A DNA stretch of 64,000 nucleotides from Owenia fusiformis (lineage: Eukaryota > Annelida > Polychaeta > Sabellida > Oweniidae): assembly GCA_903813345.2 (NCBI GenBank), contig CAIIXF020000010.1, forward strand, positions 3,093,169 through 3,157,168. Reading direction: 5' to 3'. Numbering within the stretch: position 1 is the first letter of the stretch; every line of letters begins with the position of its first letter. The notes beneath the pieces were generated by a model. That model was not told the origin of the DNA. It worked only from the letters and a program-made list of their open reading frames with translations, and searched no databases. Shown one piece after another: positions 1 to 13,300 of this stretch. A program made the position numbers and the translations under genes.

Positions 1-420
1 ATACCCAGCATTCTCGGGGACAGCAGGAGCCTGAGGGTACCCAGCATTCTCTGGGATAGCAGGAGCCTGAGGGTACCCAGCATTCTCAGGTACAGCAGGA
101 GCTTGTTGATACCCAGCATTCTCGGGGACAGCAGGAGCCTGAGGGTACCCAGCATTCTCAGGTACAGCAGGAGCTTGGGGATACCCAGCATTCTCAGGAA
201 CAGCAGGAGCTTGGGGATACCCAGCATTCTCGGGGACAGCAGGAGCTTGGGGATACCCAGCATTCTCGGGGACAGCAGGAGCTTGGGGATACCCAGCATT
301 CTCAGGGACAGCCGGGGCTTGGGGGTAACCAGCATTCTCAAGAACCACAGGAGCCTGATTGATTCCAGCACTCTCATGGGCCACAGGACCCTGAGGGAAC
401 CCAGCATTCTCATTTTGAAG
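1..420 (-). repeat. Coding minisatellite, 36-bp unit, about 12 copies
   Basis: The motif CAGCATTCTC recurs every 36 bp at about 6, 42, 78, 114, 150, 186, 222, 258, 294, 330, 366 (degenerate) and 402. On the minus strand each unit reads ENAGYPQAPAVP with small changes. Because 36 is a multiple of 3, copy number can vary without frameshift. The array is cut by the window edge. Confidence 0.9.
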
Positions 421-1371
421 AACATCAATGTTATTATTAAGGCCTCTATTTTGATCAAAATCATTGGGGAACTCCTGAGCAGGGATATTATTACTTTCAC
501 CTTGGTCATTACCCTGGTCCTGGTTTACCACCTGGTGTTGGTTGACTCCATCATTCCGGTTCATGTCTTGGTTTCCATTTAAGCCATTGAGCTCCTGGTC
601 TTGAATCTTTCCATTTTGCTGAACAGGATCTAACTGGTTTCCTAATTGTGAATCCTGCTGATATCGAAGGTTAGGACTCTGATCTTGGAGTTCCAGATTA
701 TTGGCTGAATTGTCAAGATTAAGTAGATCTCTCTGGACTGGTTGTACAAGAGGGTTGACCTGATTCAATTCTTGCAATGCTTGATTAGGGGCGTAAGTTT
801 GCATTTGTGGCTGTTCATTATATATCACTTGACTGTCTTGGTATCTTTGATTCAATGAGTTGATTTGTACTGGTGCTTGCTCATTTTGATATTCTTGATT
901 TTGTTGAATGGCTTGGTTAGGTGGATTGACTTGCATTGCCATTTCACCATGTTGTCCATTTCCATATACTTGCCCTGCTGGGTTATTCAAAAGAGGTGCA
1001 TTTTTGACTTGGTTCAAATCATATGGATGCTCATTCCCATGCTGGGCCTCAATAGGATGAATACCACCAGGCTGAGCTTGTGCATTTGCTCCAATATGAG
1101 CCTCTTCACCGTAAGGTTTCACAAAACTGTCACGTACATTATCATCAGGAACAGCATTATTTTGATTTACATTTTCAAAACTCTGTCCAGCTCTTATGAA
1201 ATGATCATTGTTGAAAACAGGTTCAGCATTTACATTTCTATCAGCCTTATAAGGAATATTGTTATTGATATAAGGGGCTTGCAATTCTTCATTATGGGCA
1301 TTTCCATTATTGATATAAGGGGCCCTTTGAGGTGGAAGTCCAGCATTGTACAATGGAGCCGCTCCAAAATT
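1..1371 (-). CDS. GOLM-like exon 9: Q/N-rich region and 12-residue repeats (continues past position 1)
   Basis: This exon has 457 open codons after acceptor TGCTACCAG. It starts NFGAAPLYNAGLPPQ, continues as Asn/Gln/Pro-rich sequence with scattered acidic residues, and ends in the 36-bp repeats. No stop is reached before the window edge. Confidence 0.8.
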
Positions 1372-4300
1372 CTGGTAGCATGAAGCAATAATTGAAACAT
1401 AAAGATTATAAACACATTTTCATCCTTTGGTGAAAATCAACACTTAATTTGACCATGTACACTGTAAGACCATACACATTTTAAAGACTAAATCACCTCT
1501 TAAAAGTTCAGAACATCCTATTGTCAAGTAGTCCATAGCCAATTAACGAATTTAAATAATGTACAGTTTCTAAAGTATAACCTATTCCATATATGTTTAA
1601 CCTCATAGGTACCTATTCTCAGTAAGATTTACCCCATAGGCCATATATTCTCTTGATTTTCACCTCATAGGCCATATATTCCCTAAACCGCTATGTGTAA
1701 CCTTATAGGTACCTTACTTCATTCATGAAAGATTCCGAAATTCCATAAGTATTAAACTACTCTATGCTCAACTTTTTACAGTATTTTTGGAGGTCTATCA
1801 AGTTATAAGAAGGTACCTTTAATAGACCCTCACTCTACTTATTCTTGTCCAAGTTTGAACATTTAATACAGACAGTCTGTTCAGTGCCCAGCCCCAGAAA
1901 TCATGTAAAAAAGTACTTGAAAAAACATTGTATAAACATAAATTCAACAGTGTTACTGTTTAGAAAATCAACCAATGTATAACAACCATAACTGGAATTC
2001 ATAGACAGCACCTAAAGAGAGTAAAAAATCAGTGTGGGACATTTTCCAACTTGTTACTAACTGCAAAACCTTATGAAAGCACAAATGAGGCTTATAATTC
2101 AAAGTAGCAGCTAGCTACATGCAAGTTTATATTACTGTATAACAGTTCGATTTCACTTTTCACTTTATTATTTTTTTATTTTGAATTTCATCGTCATGGT
2201 ACTGCCTCAAGGAGCGAGTTATATTCAAATTCGATATTGGTATTTTGACCTCAAAATTGGTATTTTGATCTCAAAATACATTTGCTCAGAACTACAGTAA
2301 TTAGCTGAATTTGTCTTCACATATAGATTTGCACTGTTTGTATAATTGATTGAGCAGTAATCGGAAAACATCCCACAGTGAAAACATTGATCAAAATTGA
2401 AATGATGCATCGTTAAAATAAGGTCATAATGGCCTTAATAATACCAAGTATAGGAACTAATAATTATGCTTCTATAATTAAAATGTTAGTGCTTTATCCA
2501 TTTCATTTTCTGATTTTGTAGCTCATGTCTATATTATGTACATATCTATGAATGTATCTGCATACATATATACATTTTTATATACACATGAGTATTATTT
2601 TTTCCAAGGGATCTTCATTGCTAAACCATATGCTACACATTTTGATCAATATTTTCAACATTTAAATCCACTGATTTAAAAAACTCTATTGATTTACATG
2701 CAGTGAAACATTACCACATTCAATACCATCTACCTTATTTATTGAATAAAAAATTAATTAAATAAGCATGCATTTTTAAATTAGAGCAAAAATATATCAG
2801 TGAATTCCCATTAACATAATTAAAAACAAAAGGGAGGGGGAAATGAATAAAATACTTTATCTGATTGGCAAACATTGATTGATTTATAACTGAGCAAGCC
2901 CTATCAATGATAAAATTCTCTGAGGGAAACAAAGATATGCTTGTTAACATAAAATATTTATCAAGAACTATGAAATGTGAATCCTTCTTTTAATAATTAT
3001 CTTTTTGGCGGTTCACTGATATATTGTTGCACGACCATATAAGGACTTAAAAGGTGTGTACAACATTGACTTGTATTAGGCTTAATAAACTAAGCATAAC
3101 TACAACAGGTGATAATATATCTTAGGGGTAGTACACAGTGATCTCCACAGCATTAGAGCATATTGGGTGTGGCACCTTGTTGCAAATCTGCAAAAAATTA
3201 CACCCCACTCTGTTGAAAGTTTGAAAATAAATGCCACTTTAAGGTTGAGCACCCCTGTAGTGAGAAATCCTGTGGAGATCACTGGTTTATTATTATTGCG
3301 TAAGCCTATGCAAAGCAATTATGTATAGTAACTATTATTTTGATAAATTATTACATATAATTTACAGAATAGTAAATATACAAAGATAAATTTTATTGCA
3401 TCCTTTGGCATAATGAAAACCAGAACAACGGCAACGCCAAAGCGTAGCGAATCCCATCGAACAGAAATGGCTGGCATTTTTACAAACGAATAGCAAATAT
3501 CATAAAACAACACATCAGAAAGGCCACCATTTTCAAAATGGTTGCTCACTAGCCAAGTTGTCATCAGAAGAAATAATATGCTTTTAAGTAGCCACCTCTA
3601 AAATTTTTGAAAAATCTCACACGTACTTGTAAAATTACACACATAAAAATGGTGGCCATTTTTCAAAATGGCCAACTACTCCCCAAAGTTTTATTAGACA
3701 ATGTGCCATGCTTAAAGTATTCACATATCAAATATGAGCAAAATCGCTCCACTACTTTTCGAGTAATAGTAAAATATGTTAAAATGGTGGCCATTTTTCA
3801 AAATGGCCACCGTCTACCAAAAGTGTCATTAGAAATAGACAGTGTGCCATGCTTATAGTATTCACATACCAAATATGAACAAAATCACTCCACTACTTTT
3901 CGAGTTATAGTAAAATACGTTAAAATGGCGGCCATTTTTCAAAAATTTTTTCAAAATGGCCGCCTTCTACCAAAAGTGTCATAGGACAGTGTGCCATACT
4001 TATAGTATTCACATACCAAATATGAACAAAATTGCTCCACTACTTTTCGAGTTATAGTAAAATACTTTAAAATGGCGGCCATTTTTCAATTTTTTTTTCA
4101 AAATGGCCGCCTTCTACCAAAAGTGTCATAGGACAGTGTGCCATGCTTATAGTATTCACATACCAAATATGAACAAAATCGCTCCACTACTTTTCGAGTT
4201 ATAGTAAAATACGTTAAAATGGCGGCCATTTTTCAATTTTTTTTTCAAAATGGCCGCCTTCTACCAAAAGTGTCATAGGACAGTGTGCCATGCTTATAGT

Positions 4301-7300
4301 ATTCACATACCAAATATAAACAAAATTGCTCCACTACTTTTCGAGTTATAGTAAAATACGTTAAAATGGCGGCCATTTTTCAAAATGGCCGCCTTCTACC
4401 AAAAGTGTTTTTAGACAGTGTGCAATGCTTATAGTATTCACATACCAAATATGAACAAAATCGCTCCACTATTTTTTGAGTTATAGCAAAAATCGTAAAA
4501 TGACGAGTAAAGGCCGCCATTTTTCAAGATGGCTGCCATGTGCTTCTTTAATATCTACATTTGTAGCATTATTAATGTCCTTTATAATTTTTTACATTTA
4601 AAACATATTGCTATTACAGTTTTACATATTACACCTAAATTACTGTAAAATCGGCACTAAAATGGCCGCCATTTTGAAATGAGCGGCCATTTTGAAAATC
4701 GGCTATCGAGCAGAACTTCTACCCCCATAGGGTATATTTGTACAAAATATGAACAAAATTGGGCCAACGGTATTTGAGTTATTGCCCGGACGGACGGACG
4801 GACGTACGTACGGGCGGACGGACGTACGTACGGACGGACGGACGTACGTACGGACGGACGGACGGACGGACGGACGGACGGACGTACGTACGGACGGACG
4901 GACGGACGGACGGAGGCGTTCCCTATATCCCTCCGAACTTCGTTCGATGGGATAATAACTTAAGTCTAATAATCTTAATAAAAGAGTCATTTGAAAGTTT
5001 ATCAGAGTTTATGATTTATACATTTTATTCACTTCATTTTATTCACTTACCTTAGGAGGCCCTTCCTCAGCTTCATCCTAAAAATTAATAAATATACATG
5101 TTTAATATATTATAATCTTAAAAGCTTCATTATATTACTTGATTCAATACTGAGGGGGCTTGTTTGGTATGGGATACAATGTATGGAACAAATGTATTGG
5201 TTTCTTAATTATGGATTTAGCTAGTAGTTACTTTGTCACTTGCTGTACAAGAGACCTGACCTTTTTAAAAAAATATAAACTTGTATTGTATTTTCACAAA
5301 ATAATAAAGCCTGTGTCTGTGAAACACATCCGATAAGATTTTATTGAAATCAATAGTGGAAATATTCTGACTGAGGATTTAAATTGTCTGATATCTATAA
5401 TATATCATTTAAAATGATAATACAAGTACAGTGTATATAGAAAGATTCATTTATTGAAGAGGAATAAAAATTATCAATAATATAAATTTATTTCAAACAA
5501 CTCTGAAATTCACTATGGAAACCACTGGAAAACACATATCGAGTAGACATAGAGTAGATTGAGTAGACATTGAGTAACATCACAGCTGCACAGAACATAC
5601 AAAGCTTATGAAAAACAAAACCTGACGTCACAAACATGCTCCTTCACCAAAACACATGCAACTTTATTATCTGTATTAACATGTACAATTTAACATGCAT
5701 TTATAATATAACATTATGGCTTAACTTAAGGTTCCTTATAATAATCCTAAAGATATGTTCAAAAAGGAACTGATTATTTCTGTTTTACTTGCCTCATCTG
5801 GAGATCTATTTTGAAACATTTGTGAGCATTATGAAACACTGTATGTGCATATAACAGAAGTGTACAAAAAGTACATTAGTAATGTCAAGTATCAAGGAAT
5901 CCAGTTATGTGTACGATAATGAGTTTTTATATCTGACAAGGTTCCAATATTAATAAACATATTGTACCTTACATTCAGTATAAAAGTTACTGATTTACTG
6001 AATTCCAAGGAAAGTAAGTTTAAAATGATACAAATGAAAAATTTGAAATCTTCCAATTTTCTTCAGCCATTTTGAAAGATAATTACTGGTAATATGAGGA
6101 TCTGGATGAAGGTCTGTACAACATGGAATAAAATAAGCTAACCAGATAACATTTGTATCATTTTTACAAACCTGGGCATCATTTTCATCAGCATCAGCCC
6201 CATTGTCAGCATCTACATCTGCATTGTCACCATCTACAGCTGCATTATCACGATCTATAACTGCATCATCACCATCTACAGCTCCATCATCATCATCACC
6301 CTCATCAGCACCATCTTCAGCAGCATCTTCTTCATCCTCCTCATCTTTGATATCAGCGAGGTTTTCTTGGTCCTCATTGTCGTCCTCCTCTGCATCGTCT
6401 TCCAATTTATCCTTATGGTCAATATCTACCCCATTACCATCCCCCACCTCTTCATGTGCACCACCACCAGGGGCGGCATTAGCCGCAACCTTTTCAACAC
6501 GTTCGTCCTCTTCTTCCTCAACTGCACGGTTTTTCACATCATCAATATTCTTTTGTTCAACATCATTTACCTTAGCCTCTTCCTCAGCTGCTTTGTTGGA
6601 GTGTTCATCTGCTCCGTTTTCAGCTTGTTGCTGCTGGTTCTGTGCCTCTTCTGAAAGGTCAGGAGTACATTCACCACAATCATAGATAGCAATATTACCA
6701 ATGAGTGTAGAAGTGTTTTAAGAGAATAAAGTCAGATGAAGGGGCTCAACCTGTATTACTGTACTAATGGCAACCTATAAATAAACCCAATTGATGGACT
6801 ATGATACATACCTTCTTTTATGTAAAATTGATCACATAGTAAGGAAATTAATAAGCTGTATTAAAACTACTTTGAGAAACACTCGACAGATCTTGAAACT
6901 AGTCATTTAACAAATAAATTTACAGAAAAGAATGTATGGATCATAGTTCAATCATAGTGTCCTGCCTGATACAGGTTGTTATGCTCTTACATTTTTGGGA
7001 ATTTTGAGTAAAGCATTATAGGTTGATCCCCTTTAAAGGAAAGGGTTACACAAACCAAACATGTTAACGAATGGCTGAGGTAGACATACATAAGAGTTAC
7101 ATGTAAATGGATAGGTTCAGCATAGTAAAGCAACTACATTTCAGGAAGCACGTTTTGGGATTACAAAATGTCAAACGAGCTGCAATCATGCACAAAATGC
7201 ATCCCTAAATTATCTCAATAGTAAAATGTAATGTTGGTTTATCATAATGTTCAAAATATTGATCGCTTGTATAAAAATGGAATTCATGCAGTAAAGCTAG

Positions 7301-10300
7301 ATCTTCATATGAATGGGCATTGGGCAATGATGAGATTTAAAAGTTTACCTTTTTCTTCCATGGCATTATTCTCAACCTTTGGATCAACTTTCTCAGTTTT
7401 TGTCTTGTTAGATTTAGGGACATCAATGGAAGGAAGCGTGGTACTGGTGATATTGGGGTTAGATTCATTGATTTGTGTCTTGCTCTTCAAATGAGCATTA
7501 TCAAGTTTTGTTTCAACCAGTGTTTTATTTGTGCTTTCCAAAACGGTAGTACTATCCAAAATGGTAGTATTTTTCAAAGTGGTATCCTTTTTCACTGTTG
7601 TAGCATTTTTCATCCCTGGAAAATTTTCAGGATGGAGATTCTGTTTCAATATGACATTATATGACAAGAATAAAATTCACCAAAAATAACTATAACTATT
7701 AATCCAAAAATCAACCATTTATATTCCTTTTTTCTTTTAACATGCACAACATTTTTTTGAATTTTTTTTTATGATTCGGTATCATTAAGTAACTGTGACC
7801 TGAGTTCACCAGCACCGCAAAAACTTAACACCACTTTAAACCAACACCACTTTAAACCAACACCACATTAACCAAGTTACCATACAGATTTATACTCTCA
7901 ATTGTCAAAATATTCATGTTTCCCATACAAAGAAATGTGAATACAATTGTTCAATTTATTTTCGTGACTATAAACTGTATTTTGAGATGAAAAATATGAA
8001 AAATCCTGTTCTGAATTCTTGAGAATTTGAGAAGATGCAAAGTCTCTGTACAAAATGAAGGAAAGCCTGAATATTTTAATAATTGTGAAAGTATTTTTCA
8101 CGTTTTGATCACCTTGTAGAAATCTTCATCTGAGTAGGCATAAAATATTTTATAATTCATAGGTAAAGGGCTGAAGAAAGCTTTGCAATGGGGCTATATT
8201 CAGCTGATCCGTGCGCCTTTCAGGAATACTTTATATGTGTGTAAAAATCAAATCTATAACAATTCACTGTTAGTATACTAACTACATAACTACATGTTTA
8301 AATGGGGGAGGGGGTAACTAAGGGATTATGGTAAATGGGTGATAAACTATTGGTGCAGCAAATAAAAGGTAACATTGGGTGTGCTATCTAAGCTACATGT
8401 TAATTAACTAAGCTGAAGGGGATATGTATGTTAGGTGCGTGGGGAAGGAATGTTATGTTATTCAGGGTACATGCAGGAAGAGGTTTTATATAGATGGCGT
8501 GACATATAATGACATGGAGATAAAATGTGTTCTTGTAAAAAGTTTAAATTCAAGACTATCAAGCTACACTGTTCTAAATCTTGTTAATGGTAAAAACTGA
8601 ATATTTCATAATATATGTCATTCACTGTAAATTATTGATGGACAGAAAACTGCTTTACCACAAAACATGAAATTCAACCAAATTCACTTGATGCGTGTAT
8701 ATGTTCACTTGGCCTTGATATTATTTACAAAGGGAAAATCATAATTTAACATACCCTCTTTAGCATCTCCACCAGGGGCATTTATTTGTTGAACTTGTTG
8801 CTGGGCTTGTTGTTGTTGTTGTTGATTTTGTTCACCGACTTGTTGTTGGTTTTGATCTACAACTTGTTGCTGTTGATTTTGATCCCCTGCAGGTGCTTTG
8901 ACTTGTTGATTTTGTTCACCAACTTGTTGTTGATTTTGATCAACAACTTGTTGATTTTGTTCACCGACTTGTTGTTGGTTTTGATCAACAACTTGTTGAT
9001 TTTGTTCACCGACTTGTTGTTGGTTTTGATCCCCTGCGGGTGCTTTAACTTGCTGATTTTGATCGACAACTTGTTGTTGTTGGTTTTGATCATTGGCTTG
9101 TTGTTGTTGGTTTTGTTGTTGATTTTGATCAACGAATTGTTGTTGTTGATTTTGATCCCTTCCAGGTTGTTGAGCTTGTTGATTTTGATCGATAGGTTGT
9201 TGCTGTTGTTGTTGTTGTTGATTCTGATTCATTTGGAAAGCATTTTGATTTGGCCTGCAAAAGAACACATCAGAATTTGAAAATCAATGTCTCTGCATAA
9301 ACATGTGCACAAAATTCTTGTAGTCCTAATAGGTTTCTATAGAGATTAATAACTTAAAGATTAACTTTCTGCACAATTTGGGAACAACTGAATGGTTCCA
9401 TTGTGGCAAAAATCATTCAAACACAAGTTTTTATTGCAGTTTACGAGCATGATCTGGGAATATTTCAGTTTGAATATAATTTATAATAAGTTTCCTTTAT
9501 CTACCTTTATATACGTTATGTTTAGAGTTACCATTTGAATATTAAAGTTTATACATAAAATGGATTAAGCAAAATGTAATTTGCTTACAACAAATCAAAT
9601 TTGCTGATGGGATTTTATGTGTCAAAAGACACTCATATCCAGAATATGTGCAAATGATTGCATAATTTAGCATGATTTACAGTTATTTAGTACTAAGTAG
9701 AACAAGCTGTTATATAGCTATTCTATTAATAATGTTAAAATGTTGATGTAATTGATTTTTCAAACAAATGATTCATATGCCATTTGCTTCTGTTTTTTAA
9801 ATACTGACAATTTTAAAATCTAATATCATTCTCTTTACTTTTCAATATTGAAAAATTCATTAACAAGGCTAGCGTGACTGAGTAACTTTCTGGTGTGTAT
9901 ATGTTGACTAAATATTCCCTCTAAATTTTACCTATCAGCATTTAAACAAAAGTCTGAGTTTCAATGTTTGTTTTAAAAGTGACCATGTTTGCCATTGGTT
10001 GGTATATTCCTAGAACAAGAACAGATGTTCATTACATGCCTCAATATGTAATTGTAACCATGGGAATATGTTGCTGTAACCATGAAAATATGTTGTAACA
10101 ATGGGAATATATTGTTGTAACCATGGGAATATATTGTTGTAACAATGGGAATATGTTGTCGTAACAATGGGAATATATTGTTGTAACCATGGGAATGTTG
10201 TTGTAATAGGATCATGAAAAATTTGAACTTTCAATTCTTCTTGCTATGTAACTATGGGTAGCATTAACCTGTTGACCCTGGAACTGTTTGATTAAAAGTT

Positions 10301-13300
10301 CTAATCCATATTTACAAGGAAATTTCACTGTTACTCTAAAGCCCTATGGGTAACCTACACTAGTTTCTGATTCTAGATTACTTTGCTTTTGATTCTTACA
10401 AGATCTTATTACAATCTCAAATGCAGCCTGAAAAATTGTATGGGAGTTAGAACTTTAAATAGGTAGAAAAGGTTATTTGATTTTCAGACAAAAAATTAAC
10501 GCAAGGATTTCACGGGTCTCTAACTCGAGACCTCTCAGCACACATGACAACCCCAAAAAAAGGTTGTTTCATCAGCCAATCTGACAAGAGGGAACATGTG
10601 TAATACAATGCTCAACACACTAGATGTAACATTGCACACACACACACATAACTATTCTGATTGGTTATTGGCTACATCAAAGAATGAGCTCTAATCTAAA
10701 GAGTGCGGATGAGGCGAATCTCTTTGACAGGGTAACTTACTGTTGTACACGACCTGGTTGATACCCAAGAAGATCAAGACCTTTGCTGGACAGTACTTGA
10801 AGAGCCTGCTTTCCAAAGTTCTCTTCAATAGTTTTAAACAAATCTTGTTTCATGCCAGTAATAGCAGGAGTGCAGTCCCTGTAATAAAACAGGATATGGT
10901 GTAAGATTTGTCTGGTTAAACCTGTTTAACATAATAGGTAAATCATGGCTTCAATTGGCTACAAAAAGATTTTTCTTTCACAAGATGCTAACTATTTCCA
11001 TATCAGTTCCTTTCAATTAGCAAGTTTAAAATGGAAAGATGCGATGAGTATCAGAATGCTAAAATGAGATATTACTCACGTAGGTTCACATTTCTTGTTT
11101 CCAAGTTCCTCAATTTGACGATTGCGTTCTTCCAGTTGGGCTGCAACAAAAGCAAAAACATTGGTTGAAAAATTCTTGAATTTGAAGCTAGAATCAGAAT
11201 ATAACTGCAAGCAACATTTCTGATGAGAAAACCAATGTGTCTTTTTCAATTAAAATATCACATCAGATCAAAATATGTGTCTTTTGTTTGACTCTGATGC
11301 CATGACAATTGGTCACTACAGTGTACAATATATACAAAACTTAAATAAAGTGTTTTTCAAACAATGAAGGTATTGAAGAATTGACAAGTAGATTTTAATA
11401 AGAAGCAATCATTGAAAAACTAGTACAGAAGATCCGGTCAACATTTTTAAGGAGGAACAAATTGTTAAAATCTCTATCTATTTATTTCCTTGAATAGGGT
11501 TTGGAATTTGGGGATAATGATCCTGTGTATTATATTATGGTCCAACAAAAATTTAAAAAAAAGTAATTTTGACAAAAAATCAATTTTCAATCTTTCCTTA
11601 CTATTTTCTTTTATGTGGTTTAGAGTAATTCACTATTTACATTAAATTCAACATATTTCTATTTGAATGCTGTTCTCTTCAAAAGACATTAAAAAGTAAA
11701 CCTATAGATGCTATAGCTAAAATATTGATTTTCCATATTACAAATTTAACACAGTGTTTGTGACTAAGGTAGAAAACATGATATGACCATATTGGCAATG
11801 AGTCAGTTGCACAGTAGGCAACCAGTTGGTCCAATACCATTCTATATACTATTGCAAAGCGTGAGAAGTCACTTTCAACTAGTGTTGTCGCGATGTGCCA
11901 TAATCGTACATCGATGCATCGGCAATTTTCAGTAGTAAACATCGATGCACATCGCGATGTACATCGAGAAAAAGTCCGAGAAAAGTGCACTGAAATACCG
12001 AACGCTAATACACTAAAATACCGAACATCCGGTACATCCGGGAACTTCTAGAAAGGTGAAATGAAAGTAAAGTAATTTTTTTAGATTAATGGTTCATTTC
12101 GAATAGCTAAAACAGTTTTAAAGCGAAAGAATATCAGAAAACATTGGAAAATGAAATAAGACATGAGAAAGGTAAGCGATTTGCGTCAAAATAAGATAAG
12201 AAAGGGTGATTTTTAGCAAATTAGTTTTTTTCAAAAACATCGATGTTTTGTTTCTGACATCGATGCATCGCCAGAATCAGCTTTGGCGATGTATATCGCG
12301 ATGTATCGATTAATCGCGACAACACTACTTTCAACTGCTTTACATTGCATGATGGGATGTGACTTCTTCTAATCTGGCCAACTAATTAGCTTTGAAAATG
12401 ACAGATCGTTCTCATCTCTTAAGATTTTCTTTGTTTTTGCCATGTTTATTTAGTAGTATTAGATGGAATTAAAAAACACAAATGATTGGAGTTAGATGTG
12501 GTATTTCCTCTTTGAAATAGTTTATTTTTATTTTTAATCAAATACAAACTAAAAACTAATGTTCCAAGGCTCAAGAGTCAATTATTTGAGTATGTATAGC
12601 TATCAGAGTTTGTATGAACCCTCAAATTGCTCAATGACATCATTTTGGGCAGATTAATATTTGTGGAAAACAGCAAATATCACTCTGTGTTCACCATCAC
12701 CATCTCTCCAAAATACAAAATTTGAAAATGTTTTGCCCTCTTACTTGCATTTTTAAAAAATAAAGTTTCTTCACTATGAAATTGCTACCATTATATTCAT
12801 ATAAATGTATTCTAATTGTTAAACAGACGCTCACCTTGAAGTTCAGTATATTCTGTCTTCTTTCTTTCAATATCTTCCTGTTGCTCTTTGTTATTTTTTT
12901 CCAGGTCCTCCTATATAATAAAAACATTCATTAATACTCAGAATAGATTCAATAAAAGAACACAGTAGAAATAAAAGTGATGGTTAATGGTTATGTATGG
13001 CCAACATTAAGAGCAGTTTGAACCCCTCAACCATATAAGTAACATTTAATATAATTACATGTATATTGTATTAAGGTAACTTATAACTTAATCAAAAAAT
13101 CCAAGATGGCCAAAACCAGGAAGCACATGGCATTTGAGTATAATCTGACCATCAAAATTAACTGTCTTTTGGTTGGATTTTCTCTCAATTTTTTAGTTTC
13201 ACTTATCATTTATATAACCAGGCTCACTGTGGTAATGCAAATAGAAACAGTAAACATTTTGGAATGGGAATTTGAGTCCTCTGAAAATGTGACAGAAAAA

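Noticed and set aside
4703-5055. Arg/Thr/Asp/Gly and Ser/Val/Arg/Pro repeat frames
   Set aside because: These are translations of the GGAC/GTAC microsatellite in several frames.
8786-9280. Long plus-strand open frame of poly-Leu/Ile
   Set aside because: It is the reverse complement of the CAA/CAG-rich GOLM exon 5, which has in-phase splice sites and family context on the minus strand.
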